Origin: Capnocytophaga cynodegmi DSM 19736
GTDB lineage: Bacteria > Bacteroidota > Bacteroidia > Flavobacteriales > Flavobacteriaceae
Direction of reading: 5' to 3'
Length of the DNA: 64,000 nt
NCBI RefSeq assembly: GCF_000379185.1
Contig: NZ_KB900715.1
Coordinates: 62,001-126,000 of the forward strand
Numbering within the stretch: position 1 is the stretch's first letter; each line of letters opens with the position of its first letter. Below the pieces are notes generated by a model that had not been told where the DNA came from, did no database searches, and saw only the letters and a program-made list of their open reading frames with translations. Made by a program: the position numbers and the translations under genes. This document shows, one piece after another, positions 38,678 to 47,144 of the stretch.

Positions 38678-39631
38678 TTATTTATCGAGGTAACTTAAAA
38701 CATTCTCGTAAATTCTTTCTTCTATATTTGAGGTATCTGCTTTAATGAATTTTTCTCCCATAATATTCTCATAAAGCTCAATATATCTTTCAGAAACAGA
38801 TTCCACGTAAGCATCGGTCATTTCTGGAACTTTTTGCCCCTCCTTTCCTTGAAATCCATTCGATATAAGCCACTGCCGAACAAACTCCTTAGAAAGTTGC
38901 TTTTGAGGCTCTCCTTTCTCTTGGCGTTCTTCATAGCCTTCTTTATAAAAATAACGAGACGAATCAGGAGTATGGATTTCATCAATCAGAACTATTTTCC
39001 CATCTTTTGTCTTCCCAAATTCATATTTAGTATCCACTAAAATAAGTCCTCGTTTGGATGCAATTTCTGTTCCACGTGCAAAAAGAGCATACGTATATTT
39101 TTCCAAAAGAGCATAGTCCTCAGCAGTTACTATTCCTTTATTTATGATTTCTTCTTTGGATATATCCTCATCGTGCAAACCATTATCAGCTTTGGTTGCA
39201 GGAGTTATAATGGGATGCTGGGGAAATATATCATTCTCTCTCAGCCCTTCAGGAAGTGGCACACCACATAAAACTCTTTTCCCTGCTTTATATTCACGTG
39301 CCGAATGACCAGCCAAATAACCACGTATTACCATTTCAACTTTAAAAGGTTCACACAAATGCCCTATCGCTACATTGGGGTCGGGAGTTGCGGTTAACCA
39401 GTTTGGAACAATATCTTCCGTTTGTCGCATAAATTTAGTAGCTATCTGATTTAAAATCTGACCCTTATACGGAATTCCTTTAGGCATTACTACATCAAAA
39501 GCCGACAATCGGTCAGTAGCAATCATCACCAATAAATCGTTATCCAAATGATAAACATCTCTTACTTTCCCTTTATAAACAGATTTCTGTTTTGGAAACT
39601 TAAAGTTCGTGGTTGTAATTGTATTAGCCAT
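38678..39631 (-). CDS. purC: phosphoribosylaminoimidazole-succinocarboxamide synthase
   Basis: SAICAR synthase of 317 residues, seventh step of de novo purine synthesis, ATP-dependent ligation of aspartate to CAIR. Motifs include [28 protein letters not shown] at the N-terminus (nucleotide site), [28 protein letters not shown]-like [31 protein letters not shown] and a C-terminal helical tail. The family form with an insert of about 300 or more residues is usual in Bacteroidota. It is monocistronic, with terminators on both sides. Confidence 0.97.
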   Translation of the reverse strand: MANTITTTNFKFPKQKSVYKGKVRDVYHLDNDLLVMIATDRLSAFDVVMPKGIPYKGQILNQIATKFMRQTEDIVPNWLTATPDPNVAIGHLCEPFKVEMVIRGYLAGHSAREYKAGKRVLCGVPLPEGLRENDIFPQHPIITPATKADNGLHDEDISKEEIINKGIVTAEDYALLEKYTYALFARGTEIASKRGLILVDTKYEFGKTKDGKIVLIDEIHTPDSSRYFYKEGYEERQEKGEPQKQLSKEFVRQWLISNGFQGKEGQKVPEMTDAYVESVSERYIELYENIMGEKFIKADTSNIEERIYENVLSYLDK

Positions 39632-39723
39632 ATTTATCTGATATTCATTTTTTTTATTTTAAAACTTAAAGTTTGATGTTTTTAACAGAGACAGAACAAT
39701 ATAATTTCACGATTCATTTTTAT

Positions 39724-39750
39724 AAAAAAAAACAACCCTAAAGTGGTTGT
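39724..39750 (-). terminator. terminator of thioredoxin-like gene
   Basis: On the minus strand ACAACC and GGTTGT form a 6-bp stem with a 7-base loop followed by a long T-run. Confidence 0.8.
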
Positions 39751-39790
39751 CAAATTTCTATAAAATGATTTGCAAACATCATTATAATTT

Positions 39791-40087
39791 TTAGATATAC
39801 TTACTCAATTCCAAAGAAATCACATCGCTATCGTGAAAACCCTCACCTCTCCAAACAAGCTCACGATTATTGTAAATAACAAGAGTAGGCAATCCATTGA
39901 TTTTCAAAGCCTTAGTAAGTTCTTTATTTTTATCAACGTCTATTTTAACAACCTTCACACGATTTCCCATCATTGAAAGTATTTCCCTCAAAACAGCGTT
40001 CATATGCATTGAAGCCTCGTGCCAATCCGCAAAAAAGCAGATAAGTACAGGGACTTTTACATCAATTACATTGCCAAATTTTTCCAT
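39791..40087 (-). CDS. thioredoxin-fold protein lacking CXXC
   Basis: Protein of 98 residues with a full thioredoxin fold: VPVLICFFADW strand, VKVVKIDVDKNKELTKALKINGLPTLVIY with the cis-Pro loop, and a C-terminal GEGFHDSDVISLEL helix. The active-site WCGPC of true thioredoxins is replaced by WHEAS, so both redox cysteines are gone and classical disulphide reduction is unlikely. A binding or chaperone role is possible. It stands alone with its own terminator and is divergent from the DUF1835 gene. Confidence 0.85.
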   Translation of the reverse strand: MEKFGNVIDVKVPVLICFFADWHEASMHMNAVLREILSMMGNRVKVVKIDVDKNKELTKALKINGLPTLVIYNNRELVWRGEGFHDSDVISLELSKYI

Positions 40088-40392
40088 AAAATTCTTCTCT
40101 CAGTTAAAACAGGACAAATATACAAATTCTGAGAAACATACATTATTTTTTAATAAAATTTTATATTTTTCCGCCCCAAAGCTTTTCTTTTGTAAAAAAA
40201 ATCTAAAACTTAAAATATCCAAACAATTCTTAAATTTAACCATCTGAAAACAAAAAACAATAATCTGAAAATAAAACAATTAAACAACCAAAACAGACAT
40301 AGAAAAAGAAAATGTAATTGTGTTAAAAACACGTTTTTTGAACAACATAATTATTTTTTTTGTAGGTTTGCCTTTGCGTATAAAACTAAAAT
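40088..40392. other. 305-bp divergent intergenic region
   Basis: AT-rich region between the thioredoxin-like and DUF1835 genes. ATCTGAAAA occurs at 40242 and 40263 (21 bp apart) and ATCTAAAAC at 40201 (41 bp before), a weak hint of the same periodicity as in the clear arrays. A promoter box for the plus-strand gene is at 40363. No gene seen. Confidence 0.45.
40363..40370 (+). promoter_or_regulatory. promoter -7 box of DUF1835 operon
   Basis: TAGGTTTG fits TAnnTTTG, with TTTTTTG at 40334-40340 about 22 bp upstream and the start codon about 23 to 32 bp downstream. Confidence 0.6.
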
Positions 40393-41301
40393 ATGATTAT
40401 TATGCGAAAAGTACTACACGTTATAGGGAACAAAAATGCTTCTGAAACGCTAAAAAAAATAGATACTACTTCAGAAGTAATTACTTGGAATGAAATGCTT
40501 TGCGAGGGAAAAACCTCAATAGATGTTGGAAGTGAAAATTTTTGGAAAAATCGTTATAATTTCTTCAAAAATGAGTACAATACTGGGAAATCTTCTTTTA
40601 TTGAAAGTGTACTGAAAGAATACAGAAATTTATGCAATCAAAAGACACAAGATGAGGCCGTTTTATGGTTTGGCGAGGATTTACAAAGTCAGATAAATAT
40701 GATTGCAGTAATAAGTTGGCTAAAAAAATATCGAGAGAACATACAAATTTCGTGGATAAGCCAAATCACAAACAATCCAACGCAGAAAGAACTGAGAACA
40801 AGTTACCAATACCGAATTCTCTTCAATCAAGATGATGTTGAATATGCCGACTACATATGGCAGCTTTATTGCAGTGAATCCCCAATTCAACTGGAAAACC
40901 ACATCAGAAATACAAACACGAACCTTACTGCCCTTGCCCCAATTCTCCAAATTCACCTAAAGAGATTCCCCTCAGTTAGAAATGGGTTGAACCTTGTTGA
41001 AAATGATATTCTCACCCAAGCCTCTTCTTTCAAAGGAAACAAAGATGCGTTCGTTAATCACTTAATGAAAACGGAACCTTCTTTAGGTTATTCTACCTTG
41101 CAATACGAAGCAATCATCGAAAAACTAAAACCTTTATTCGCCTCTCTAAATCCGTTGAAGATAAACTTACAAGGAAACGACGTCTTAAAAAATGATATGA
41201 ATATGTATCCACTTTTAAGAAACGAAAATGAATATTTGGGCGGAGCTTTAAAATATGACTTTTTGTACTACGAAACTTCAGGCAAACTTCTAAAATTATA
41301 G
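40393..41301 (+). CDS. DUF1835-domain protein
   Basis: Protein of 302 residues (299 if starting at the second Met, 40402). It opens with RKVLHVIGNKNASETLKKI, followed by EVITWNEMLCEGKT and AVLWFGEDLQSQINMIAVISWL, the characteristic order of DUF1835 (small acidic N-domain with a helical C-domain). Function is unknown in the family. It is the first gene of a same-strand run reaching mtnN; the next gene starts 20 to 29 bp after its stop. Confidence 0.85.
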   Translation: MIIMRKVLHVIGNKNASETLKKIDTTSEVITWNEMLCEGKTSIDVGSENFWKNRYNFFKNEYNTGKSSFIESVLKEYRNLCNQKTQDEAVLWFGEDLQSQINMIAVISWLKKYRENIQISWISQITNNPTQKELRTSYQYRILFNQDDVEYADYIWQLYCSESPIQLENHIRNTNTNLTALAPILQIHLKRFPSVRNGLNLVENDILTQASSFKGNKDAFVNHLMKTEPSLGYSTLQYEAIIEKLKPLFASLNPLKINLQGNDVLKNDMNMYPLLRNENEYLGGALKYDFLYYETSGKLLKL

Positions 41302-41330
41302 ATATCATCAACACTAATATTTTGAAAGAT

Positions 41331-42206
41331 ATGATTCAAGAATCTGAGCTAATCCTAAACCCAGACGGCAGTATTTATCATTTAAATCTCAAGCCCGAAC
41401 AAGTGGCGACCACGATTATATTAGTAGGTGACCAGAACCGAGTGGCACGTATCAGTTCTCATTTCGAGACGATAGAACACCAAGTTCAGAAACGCGAATT
41501 CTGTACGCATACGGGTACTTACAAAGGCAAACGCCTCAGTGTTATTTCAACTGGAATTGGTCCTGATAATATTGACATTGTTATCAATGAATTAGATGCT
41601 CTTTTCAATATCGATTTGAAAACAAGACAACCGAAAAAGCATCTCACAAGCCTGAATTTCATTCGTTTTGGAACTTCTGGCTCCCTACAAACTGATATTC
41701 CTGTGGATAGTTTCGTGCTATCATCGTTTGGGTTGGGTATGGACAATATGATGCATTCCTACCTTGACCTTAATAAGATAAGCGAAAAAGAACTTGAAGA
41801 TGCCTTCATCAAACACACACAATGGAATACCAACAAAGGGCGACCTTACATCGTAAGTTGTGGACAGAAACTCAAAGAGAAATTACTCTCCCAAGAAGTA
41901 TTTGAAGGAATTACAGGTACAGCTCCAGGTTTCTATGGTCCGCAGGGGCGAGTTCTCCGGTTGGCTGTTCAGGATACAAACTTGAATGACAAATTACACA
42001 ACTTTAGCCACAATGATTTGCGAGTAACGAACTTGGAAATGGAAACATCTGCCATCTACGGATTATCAAAACTCTTGGGGCATCAAGCAGTTTCCCTCAA
42101 TGTAATCATTGCGAACCGAGCCAATGGTACGTTCACTAAGGACACAAAACAAGCGGTGGAAAAACTAATTGTTTTTGGGTTGAACCAAATTGCAAAGAAC
42201 GTATAA
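41331..42206 (+). CDS. nucleoside phosphorylase, uridine phosphorylase-like
   Basis: Enzyme of 291 residues from the chosen Met (MIQESELILN); three more codons are open upstream. It has the PNP/UDP family layout: TIILVGDQNRV, FCTHTGTYKGKRLSVISTGIGPDNIDIVINEL (phosphate and ribose site), FIRFGTSGSLQ and VTNLEMETSAIYGLS with the ribose-contacting Glu-Met-Glu. It should cleave a nucleoside with phosphate in salvage; the base is not certain. It lies within a same-strand cluster with DUF1835 and mtnN, another nucleoside-cleaving enzyme. Confidence 0.9.
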   Translation: MIQESELILNPDGSIYHLNLKPEQVATTIILVGDQNRVARISSHFETIEHQVQKREFCTHTGTYKGKRLSVISTGIGPDNIDIVINELDALFNIDLKTRQPKKHLTSLNFIRFGTSGSLQTDIPVDSFVLSSFGLGMDNMMHSYLDLNKISEKELEDAFIKHTQWNTNKGRPYIVSCGQKLKEKLLSQEVFEGITGTAPGFYGPQGRVLRLAVQDTNLNDKLHNFSHNDLRVTNLEMETSAIYGLSKLLGHQAVSLNVIIANRANGTFTKDTKQAVEKLIVFGLNQIAKNV

Positions 42207-42209
42207 ACT

Positions 42210-42581
42210 ATGTCGGCTATTCCTCTAACGGGTCAGGAGTTACATAACTTAGCTATGAATATCGTGGGCGAAGCTCTGCGGAACGAATTGCATTGGGAAT
42301 TTCTGCTGGTTAATAGCCAGTTGAAGAAAGACCCACAATTTGTTTGTGTCGACAAGAACAAACAGAAGCATTTCATCATTGTAAGAGCTGTCCCTTACGG
42401 AGACGACCCCGATGAGTACGACCCTGCTTTGATGCAAATCGTAAAGAAACACGCCGACACACATAGTGCCAAAACCTATTTTGCTGGGGTGGGGCTGGTT
42501 AATATTGAGAATGAGCAATATCCTATCTACAAGAACAAACCCTACCGAGTAAATTTCAAAGGACTTTTGGAAATCCTCTAA
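42210..42581 (+). CDS. conserved small protein often linked to NQR/ApbE
   Basis: Protein of 123 residues with no signal or membrane segment. LTGQELHNLAMNIVGEAL, WEFLLVNSQLKKDPQFVCVDKN and DPDEYDPALMQIVKKHADTHSAKTYFAGVGLVN match a small Bacteroidota family that is often labelled NqrF-related in databases, although it lacks the ferredoxin and FAD domains of NqrF. Its true role is unknown. It sits four bases after the phosphorylase and just before apbE, whose product flavinylates NQR subunits, which fits the association. Confidence 0.8.
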   Translation: MSAIPLTGQELHNLAMNIVGEALRNELHWEFLLVNSQLKKDPQFVCVDKNKQKHFIIVRAVPYGDDPDEYDPALMQIVKKHADTHSAKTYFAGVGLVNIENEQYPIYKNKPYRVNFKGLLEIL

Positions 42582-42612
42582 CCCTTTTATAAATTACGCC
42601 ATCTATCTTCAG

Positions 42613-43614
42613 ATGAAAAAAATATTATTTTATGCTATGCTTATAGCAGTTGCTTCCTGCGTTTCTCCTACCGAGAAAATACAAACCATCAGAGGAGAAG
42701 CTCAGGGAAGTACCTACGGAATTAAATACATCTCAAACAGCGACAAAAACTTACAACAATCGGTTGATTCTATTCTGGAGGTAATCGATTTATCAATGTC
42801 CACCTATCGTCCTGAATCCATCATCTCAAAAATCAATCGAGGAGAACGTGTACAGATTGACAATCACTTCGAAAATGTTTTTAAAGCATCTCAAACCATT
42901 TGGAAACAAAGTGATGGAATGTTTGACCCTACCGTTGGGATTTTGGTGAACGCTTGGGGATTTGGAGCCAACAAAAACCAAAACAATCTCACACAAATAC
43001 AGATTGATAGTTTGAAAAACTTCGTTGGGTTTAACAAAGTTCAGCTTACCGATGAGAAGTTTATCGAAAAAGAGAACCCAGCTATTTTCTTTGATTTCAA
43101 CGCCATTGCTCAAGGCTACACAGTTGATGTAATTGCTGACTTCCTCAAATCAAAAGGCATTACAAACTTTGTTGTAGAAGTGGGAGGCGAAATATATTTG
43201 AGTGGAAAAAACACTATTGACGACAAGAAATGGACTATCGGGATAGAAGACCCAACCTTGCCTTCGGACAAACGAGAATTAATAACTACCGTTCAGTTCG
43301 AGAATCAGGGATTGGCAACTTCAGGAAACTATCGCAAAATTAGAACCGATAGCCTTACAGGTGAGAAGTTCGTCCACTCCATCAACCCAAAAACAGGATT
43401 AGCCAAACAGAGCAATTTACTAAGTGCCACCGTAATTACCGATTCAGCGATGTATGCCGACGGATATGCTACGATGTTTATGGTTTTAGGGACAGAAGCA
43501 AGTAAAGCGTTTTTGGAAAATCACCCTGAATTAAACGTATTACTCATCTACAATAACGAAAACAACGAAGTACTGACCTTTGCAACAAAAGGATTTCAAG
43601 ATTTACAAAATTAA
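42613..43614 (+). CDS. apbE: FAD:protein FMN transferase lipoprotein
   Basis: ApbE-type flavin transferase of 333 residues. A lipoprotein signal with lipobox VASC (Cys16) places it in the periplasm. Blocks are RGEAQGSTYGIKY, STYRPESIISKINRG, FDPTVGILVNAWGFG and FDFNAIAQGYTVDVIADFL, followed by FVVEVGGEIYLSG, ATSGNYRK and ADGYATMFMVLG near the end. It uses FAD to attach FMN covalently to Thr of exported flavoproteins such as NqrB/C or RnfG. The NQR genes themselves are not in the window. Confidence 0.94.
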   Translation: MKKILFYAMLIAVASCVSPTEKIQTIRGEAQGSTYGIKYISNSDKNLQQSVDSILEVIDLSMSTYRPESIISKINRGERVQIDNHFENVFKASQTIWKQSDGMFDPTVGILVNAWGFGANKNQNNLTQIQIDSLKNFVGFNKVQLTDEKFIEKENPAIFFDFNAIAQGYTVDVIADFLKSKGITNFVVEVGGEIYLSGKNTIDDKKWTIGIEDPTLPSDKRELITTVQFENQGLATSGNYRKIRTDSLTGEKFVHSINPKTGLAKQSNLLSATVITDSAMYADGYATMFMVLGTEASKAFLENHPELNVLLIYNNENNEVLTFATKGFQDLQN

Positions 43615-43637
43615 TTCACATTTTTTCAGTTAATACT

Positions 43638-44330
43638 ATGAAAATAGGCATTATAGGGGCTATGGAGCTTGAAATAAATACGTTAAAAAAAGAATTAACG
43701 AACATAAAAACAACCCAAATTAGCTCCTTTTCATTTTATGAGGGATTGATAAATAATGTTTCTGTTGTCGTTTTGCTATCAGGGATAGGAAAAGTAAGTG
43801 CTGCTGTGGCTACTACGTTGCTTATTGAGCATTTTCAACCTGATGTTATCATCAACACAGGAACAGCGGGTGGATTAGGAACTTCATCTGTACACGATAT
43901 TATTTTAGCCACCGAAGTACGTCATCACGATGTGGACGTTACAGCTTTTGGGTACGAAGTTGGGCAACAAGCTCAGATGCCTCCTGCCTATTTGCCCGAT
44001 ACTAAATGGTTTTCCATAGCAAAAGAAGTTGCAGGAAAGCATAGCAATCAGTTACATTGCGGATTGGTTGTCAGTGGCGATGCTTTCATTTCTGACCCTG
44101 CTCGATTGAAACAGATTGAGGCTTTCTTTCCTCAAGCATTAGCCGTTGAAATGGAAGCAGCGGCAATTGCACAAACTTGTCATCTTCTCAAAACGCCATT
44201 TATTATGCTTCGTGCTATTTCGGACAAGGCTGGAGAAGGAAACGCCATTTCCTATGAAAAATTTGTGGTAGAAGCAGGGAAATTATCCGCAGAAATTAAT
44301 ATTGATATTATCAAAAATATAGCAACCTAA
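43638..44330 (+). CDS. mtnN: 5'-methylthioadenosine/S-adenosylhomocysteine nucleosidase
   Basis: Enzyme of 230 residues splitting methylthioadenosine and S-adenosylhomocysteine to adenine and thio-ribose products, part of the activated methyl cycle. Motifs: KIGIIGAMELEINTLKK, VVVLLSGIGKVSAAVATTLLIE, INTGTAGGLG, ALAVEMEAAAIAQTC with the ribose-binding Met-Glu, and MLRAISDKAGEGN containing the catalytic Asp. Length is normal. It closes the run of same-strand genes from 40393 and is followed by a strong terminator. Confidence 0.95.
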   Translation: MKIGIIGAMELEINTLKKELTNIKTTQISSFSFYEGLINNVSVVVLLSGIGKVSAAVATTLLIEHFQPDVIINTGTAGGLGTSSVHDIILATEVRHHDVDVTAFGYEVGQQAQMPPAYLPDTKWFSIAKEVAGKHSNQLHCGLVVSGDAFISDPARLKQIEAFFPQALAVEMEAAAIAQTCHLLKTPFIMLRAISDKAGEGNAISYEKFVVEAGKLSAEINIDIIKNIAT

Positions 44331-44415
44331 TTTTTTCAAAATTATATATCATTAAAAATTATCAGTTCAAGAAGAAAATTTTTAAAATTCTATCATCGTG
44401 AATCATACAAAATAA

Positions 44416-44447
44416 AACCTGTTCCTTGATTAAGAAACAGGTTTTTT
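44416..44447. terminator. terminator after mtnN
   Basis: AAACCTGTT and AAACAGGTTTTTT pair between mtnN and the convergent aspartyl protease gene. Confidence 0.82.
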
Positions 44448-44501
44448 GTTTTCGTTTTCTATTTTTTAGAAATAGATATAAGATATTTATTTGCTACATT
44501 A

Positions 44502-45680
44502 CTACTTGAAAAAATCTTCTCTTGTAAATGTGAAAGGCAAAACTTGATTATCTCTTAGAACTTCTACTGTTATAGTATCCAATTTATAATTGTCTAAGAA
44601 TAGATTGCATAACTCTTCTTGCGACATTTTATCTATTTTTTGCCCATTTATACTTACGATAACTTCTCCCAAATGGAGAGGATGATTTTCTGTTTTTAAA
44701 ATAGATGAAACAATGAATTTATTATCTGAATAACCAGGTGAGAAAGAAAATTTTTTCTTTGTATTGGGTCTATCAAGTTCTTTGAAATATATTTTTTTAT
44801 GTTTCCAGTCTAAAATATAATCAAAATGCTCCAAATAATCATTGCCAATAAGATTAGTAGAACCTGTAGAAACTAATTCACTATTGAAAGAATGGTCAGC
44901 TATTTCAAGTTGTTCAGGTTTAAAATAGTATATAGATTTATTCTTTTTATCTTTTCCATAAATACCTACAGAATTATGCCCCTCGAAAGTAATAATAGGT
45001 GACTTAATACTATCTTTTACTTCATCAACAAATTTTTTAGTTATATCTATATATGAATTAGCTCCTGTATCAAATACAAAACCCATTTTTTTACCATAAA
45101 AGTTTGAAATTAGTATAGGTCTGTATTGTTTATCTTCAATAAAGCTCCATTCTTTATCAAATCCTGTTTTATCCAAAAGAGAAAAATCCTTTGTAAATTC
45201 AATAACCTTTTCTTGATTATTAACCTTAACAAACAAATCTTTGATATGGTTAGACCCAATAACTCCATCAATCTTTGTACATTTAAATTCAAAAGAATCA
45301 AAATTAATTACAGCACAACCTACATTTTTCATCAAAATACTACCCATTTTTAACTGTGGGAGTATAGTTATCGTTTCTTCTTTTTTGTTTTCTTGTGAAT
45401 CATATATGTTAGAAACACTTTTTGATTTTAGTTGAAGTTCTTTATATAAATCGAAGCTAATACAGGTTATAGCTCCAGTATCAAATAAAAAATTATACTC
45501 TTTTCCATTTATTTCTACTTTCACAAAAGATAATTTTGTCTTAATATCAATTGGAACTTTCGTTATATTTTCAGTAATGATTACTTCTCCTTTTTTTAAT
45601 ATCTTTACAGGAGATTTACAACTAAAATTTATACATAAAATAGCTAATAAAAAAATATAAAATATACTTTTACTTCTCAT
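44502..45680 (-). CDS. two-domain aspartyl protease with PDZ, lipoprotein
   Basis: Protein of 392 residues. The signal peptide ends in a lipobox-like CINFSC. Two retropepsin-like domains follow, each with its own DTGA: FLFDTGAITCIS near residue 70 and FVFDTGANSYIDI near 205, so one chain may form the two-Asp active site. The C-terminal 85 residues form a PDZ-like domain (LHLGEVIVSINGQKIDKMSQEELCNLF). It is probably an envelope protease or a binding relative. Single gene; its upstream region borders the long inverted repeat after the DUF6261 gene. Confidence 0.87.
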   Translation of the reverse strand: MRSKSIFYIFLLAILCINFSCKSPVKILKKGEVIITENITKVPIDIKTKLSFVKVEINGKEYNFLFDTGAITCISFDLYKELQLKSKSVSNIYDSQENKKEETITILPQLKMGSILMKNVGCAVINFDSFEFKCTKIDGVIGSNHIKDLFVKVNNQEKVIEFTKDFSLLDKTGFDKEWSFIEDKQYRPILISNFYGKKMGFVFDTGANSYIDITKKFVDEVKDSIKSPIITFEGHNSVGIYGKDKKNKSIYYFKPEQLEIADHSFNSELVSTGSTNLIGNDYLEHFDYILDWKHKKIYFKELDRPNTKKKFSFSPGYSDNKFIVSSILKTENHPLHLGEVIVSINGQKIDKMSQEELCNLFLDNYKLDTITVEVLRDNQVLPFTFTREDFFK

Positions 45681-45740
45681 ACTTAATTCTTTACATTATT
45701 GTTTAGTTTTTATATAATTGTAAATATAATAAAAAAGAAA

Positions 45741-45815
45741 TAAAGACTTTAGTAAGTAATGTGATAATACTTAAATGATTATTATGCACACAAAAATCAC
45801 TTACTAAAGTCTTTA
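45741..45815 (-). terminator. 17-bp perfect inverted repeat after DUF6261 gene
   Basis: TAAAGACTTTAGTAAGT (45741-45757) and its exact reverse complement (45799-45815) are separated by a 41-base loop, 50 bp past the DUF6261 stop. The loop can itself fold (ATAAT...ATTAT). It probably ends the DUF6261 transcript, but the stem is unusually long for a terminator. Confidence 0.6.
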
Positions 45816-45864
45816 AACAAAAGATAAAGTCCAAATCTACAATTAATAATTTAATTAGAATATT

Positions 45865-46623
45865 TTATTCGGTTTTGTTTTTATCTTTTTTTGAAGTCAT
45901 TTTAGCTGCGTTGCGTCTGGCGATAATCATATCATCAAAGTATTTACGACCATTATTAACAACACCAAGTAATTTTACAAAAAATTCATCATCACGCACA
46001 CGAGCTAAAATATAGATATAATCCGACAAATCTTTATAAATAGTGGTAATTTCTTTTCTAAGTTCCTTTACATTATAAGTAGGTTTTTTCAATGATTGAG
46101 AAGAACGATTAGCAAATAGTTCATTAAAATGACGATTAGCTTCTGACAGATTTGTAATAAATTTAGCTAAAGATAGTTCTTTAACCTGATTTTTATATTC
46201 TTCATTTTGTAGTCTCTCTGTGAGATTTGCAAAACGATATGTCACTTGCTCATATCCTTCATTTTCTACGCCCTTGTATTCTGCAAGGAGCAAATTTATA
46301 CTTGTGTATGCATCTTTTTCCTTTTGATTACTTGAATACTTATATGCATTTAATGCCGACTTAAATGATTTTAAAGAAAACTTACGTTCTTTATGAGCCT
46401 GTAATATTTTAGTAGAGTCAGCATTACCACGAACTTGGTCTATTGCTTCATTAAAGATAGGTTTTTTAGTTTTAATTTCTTCAAACAATCTTTTAAAATC
46501 AGCATCTGTTTCTATATCCAATCCTGATTTTTCAAAATCTTCAAAAAAACGAACTAACAATTGTGCAAACTCTGCATTTTTTAAACTGGGAAGATGAATG
46601 GTTGTTAATTTTAAATTTTTCAT
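45865..46623 (-). CDS. DUF6261-like protein, paralogue 2
   Basis: Helical cytoplasmic protein of 252 residues. The start KNLKLTTIHLPSLKNAEFAQLLVRFFEDF is the family opening, shared in form with the paralogue at 23062. A Lys-rich centre (HKERKFSLKSFKSALNAYKYS), YKGVENEGYEQVTYRFANLTERLQNE and a C-terminal helix pair with a KKDKNKTE tail follow. No catalytic motif seen; function unknown. A 41-bp-spaced palindrome array lies upstream and a long inverted repeat downstream. Confidence 0.8.
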   Translation of the reverse strand: MKNLKLTTIHLPSLKNAEFAQLLVRFFEDFEKSGLDIETDADFKRLFEEIKTKKPIFNEAIDQVRGNADSTKILQAHKERKFSLKSFKSALNAYKYSSNQKEKDAYTSINLLLAEYKGVENEGYEQVTYRFANLTERLQNEEYKNQVKELSLAKFITNLSEANRHFNELFANRSSQSLKKPTYNVKELRKEITTIYKDLSDYIYILARVRDDEFFVKLLGVVNNGRKYFDDMIIARRNAAKMTSKKDKNKTE

Positions 46624-46918
46624 AATAAGTTATTTTTTTATAGTTATACTTAATCGATTTATATTTTACAATTTTTCAAAATAAGATATTATCAATATTT
46701 TCATTATACATATAAAATAGTTTGTTTTATCAATCATCAATTTTATTTTATATAAAATACAAAACAGGAAAATAAAAACTATTTTAAAACAAACACATCT
46801 CACTTTGAAAAATTATACACAAAAATTTATTTTAAAAATCTTCTTTTGTAATTAGCTAAACAACAACAAAATTAACAAAAACAAAGAAGAGTAAAAAATT
46901 AAAAAACTACAATTTATA
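46624..46918. other. AT-rich gap between DUF6261 start and array
   Basis: About 295 bp of very AT-rich sequence between the DUF6261 start codon and the palindrome array. No frame, no promoter box that I trust, and no clear repeat. Confidence 0.5.
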
Positions 46919-47082
46919 TTTTCTCGATATGAGATTTCATTTACACAACTCATTTTTCATTCACTCAATTTGAGAAAATTATTTTATAGTTTTAATCTCA
47001 CTATCACATTAAAAAGTAATCATCTTAATTTTCAGAATACTTTTTCTATAGTATAGAAAATATACTTCTAAATACATTATTC
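46919..47082. repeat. 41-bp spaced palindrome array upstream of DUF6261 gene
   Basis: Palindromes are centred at 46928 (TCTC...GAGA), 46969 (CTCAATTTGAG) and 47051 (TTTTCTATA-G-TATAGAAAA), i.e. 41 and 82 bp apart. The unit that would be centred at 47010 is not palindromic. Units share a TTnnCT...AGAAAAT frame, while the arms change together (CTC/GAG versus CTA/TAG) so that symmetry is kept. The array lies between the pruA terminator and the DUF6261 gene. Confidence 0.65.
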
Positions 47083-47091
47083 TTTTATAAA

Positions 47092-47132
47092 AATAAATCT
47101 TTGTCAAAATAGTTTTCTGACAAAGATTTATT
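47092..47132 (-). terminator. pruA terminator
   Basis: AATAAATCTTTGTC and GACAAAGATTTATT are perfect 14-bp arms just after the pruA stop codon. Confidence 0.85.
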
Positions 47133-47144
47133 ATTCGAGATTTC

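Noticed and set aside
42210-42581. Calling this gene NqrF
   Set aside because: The 123-residue product lacks ferredoxin and FAD/NADH domains; the database-style label would mislead.
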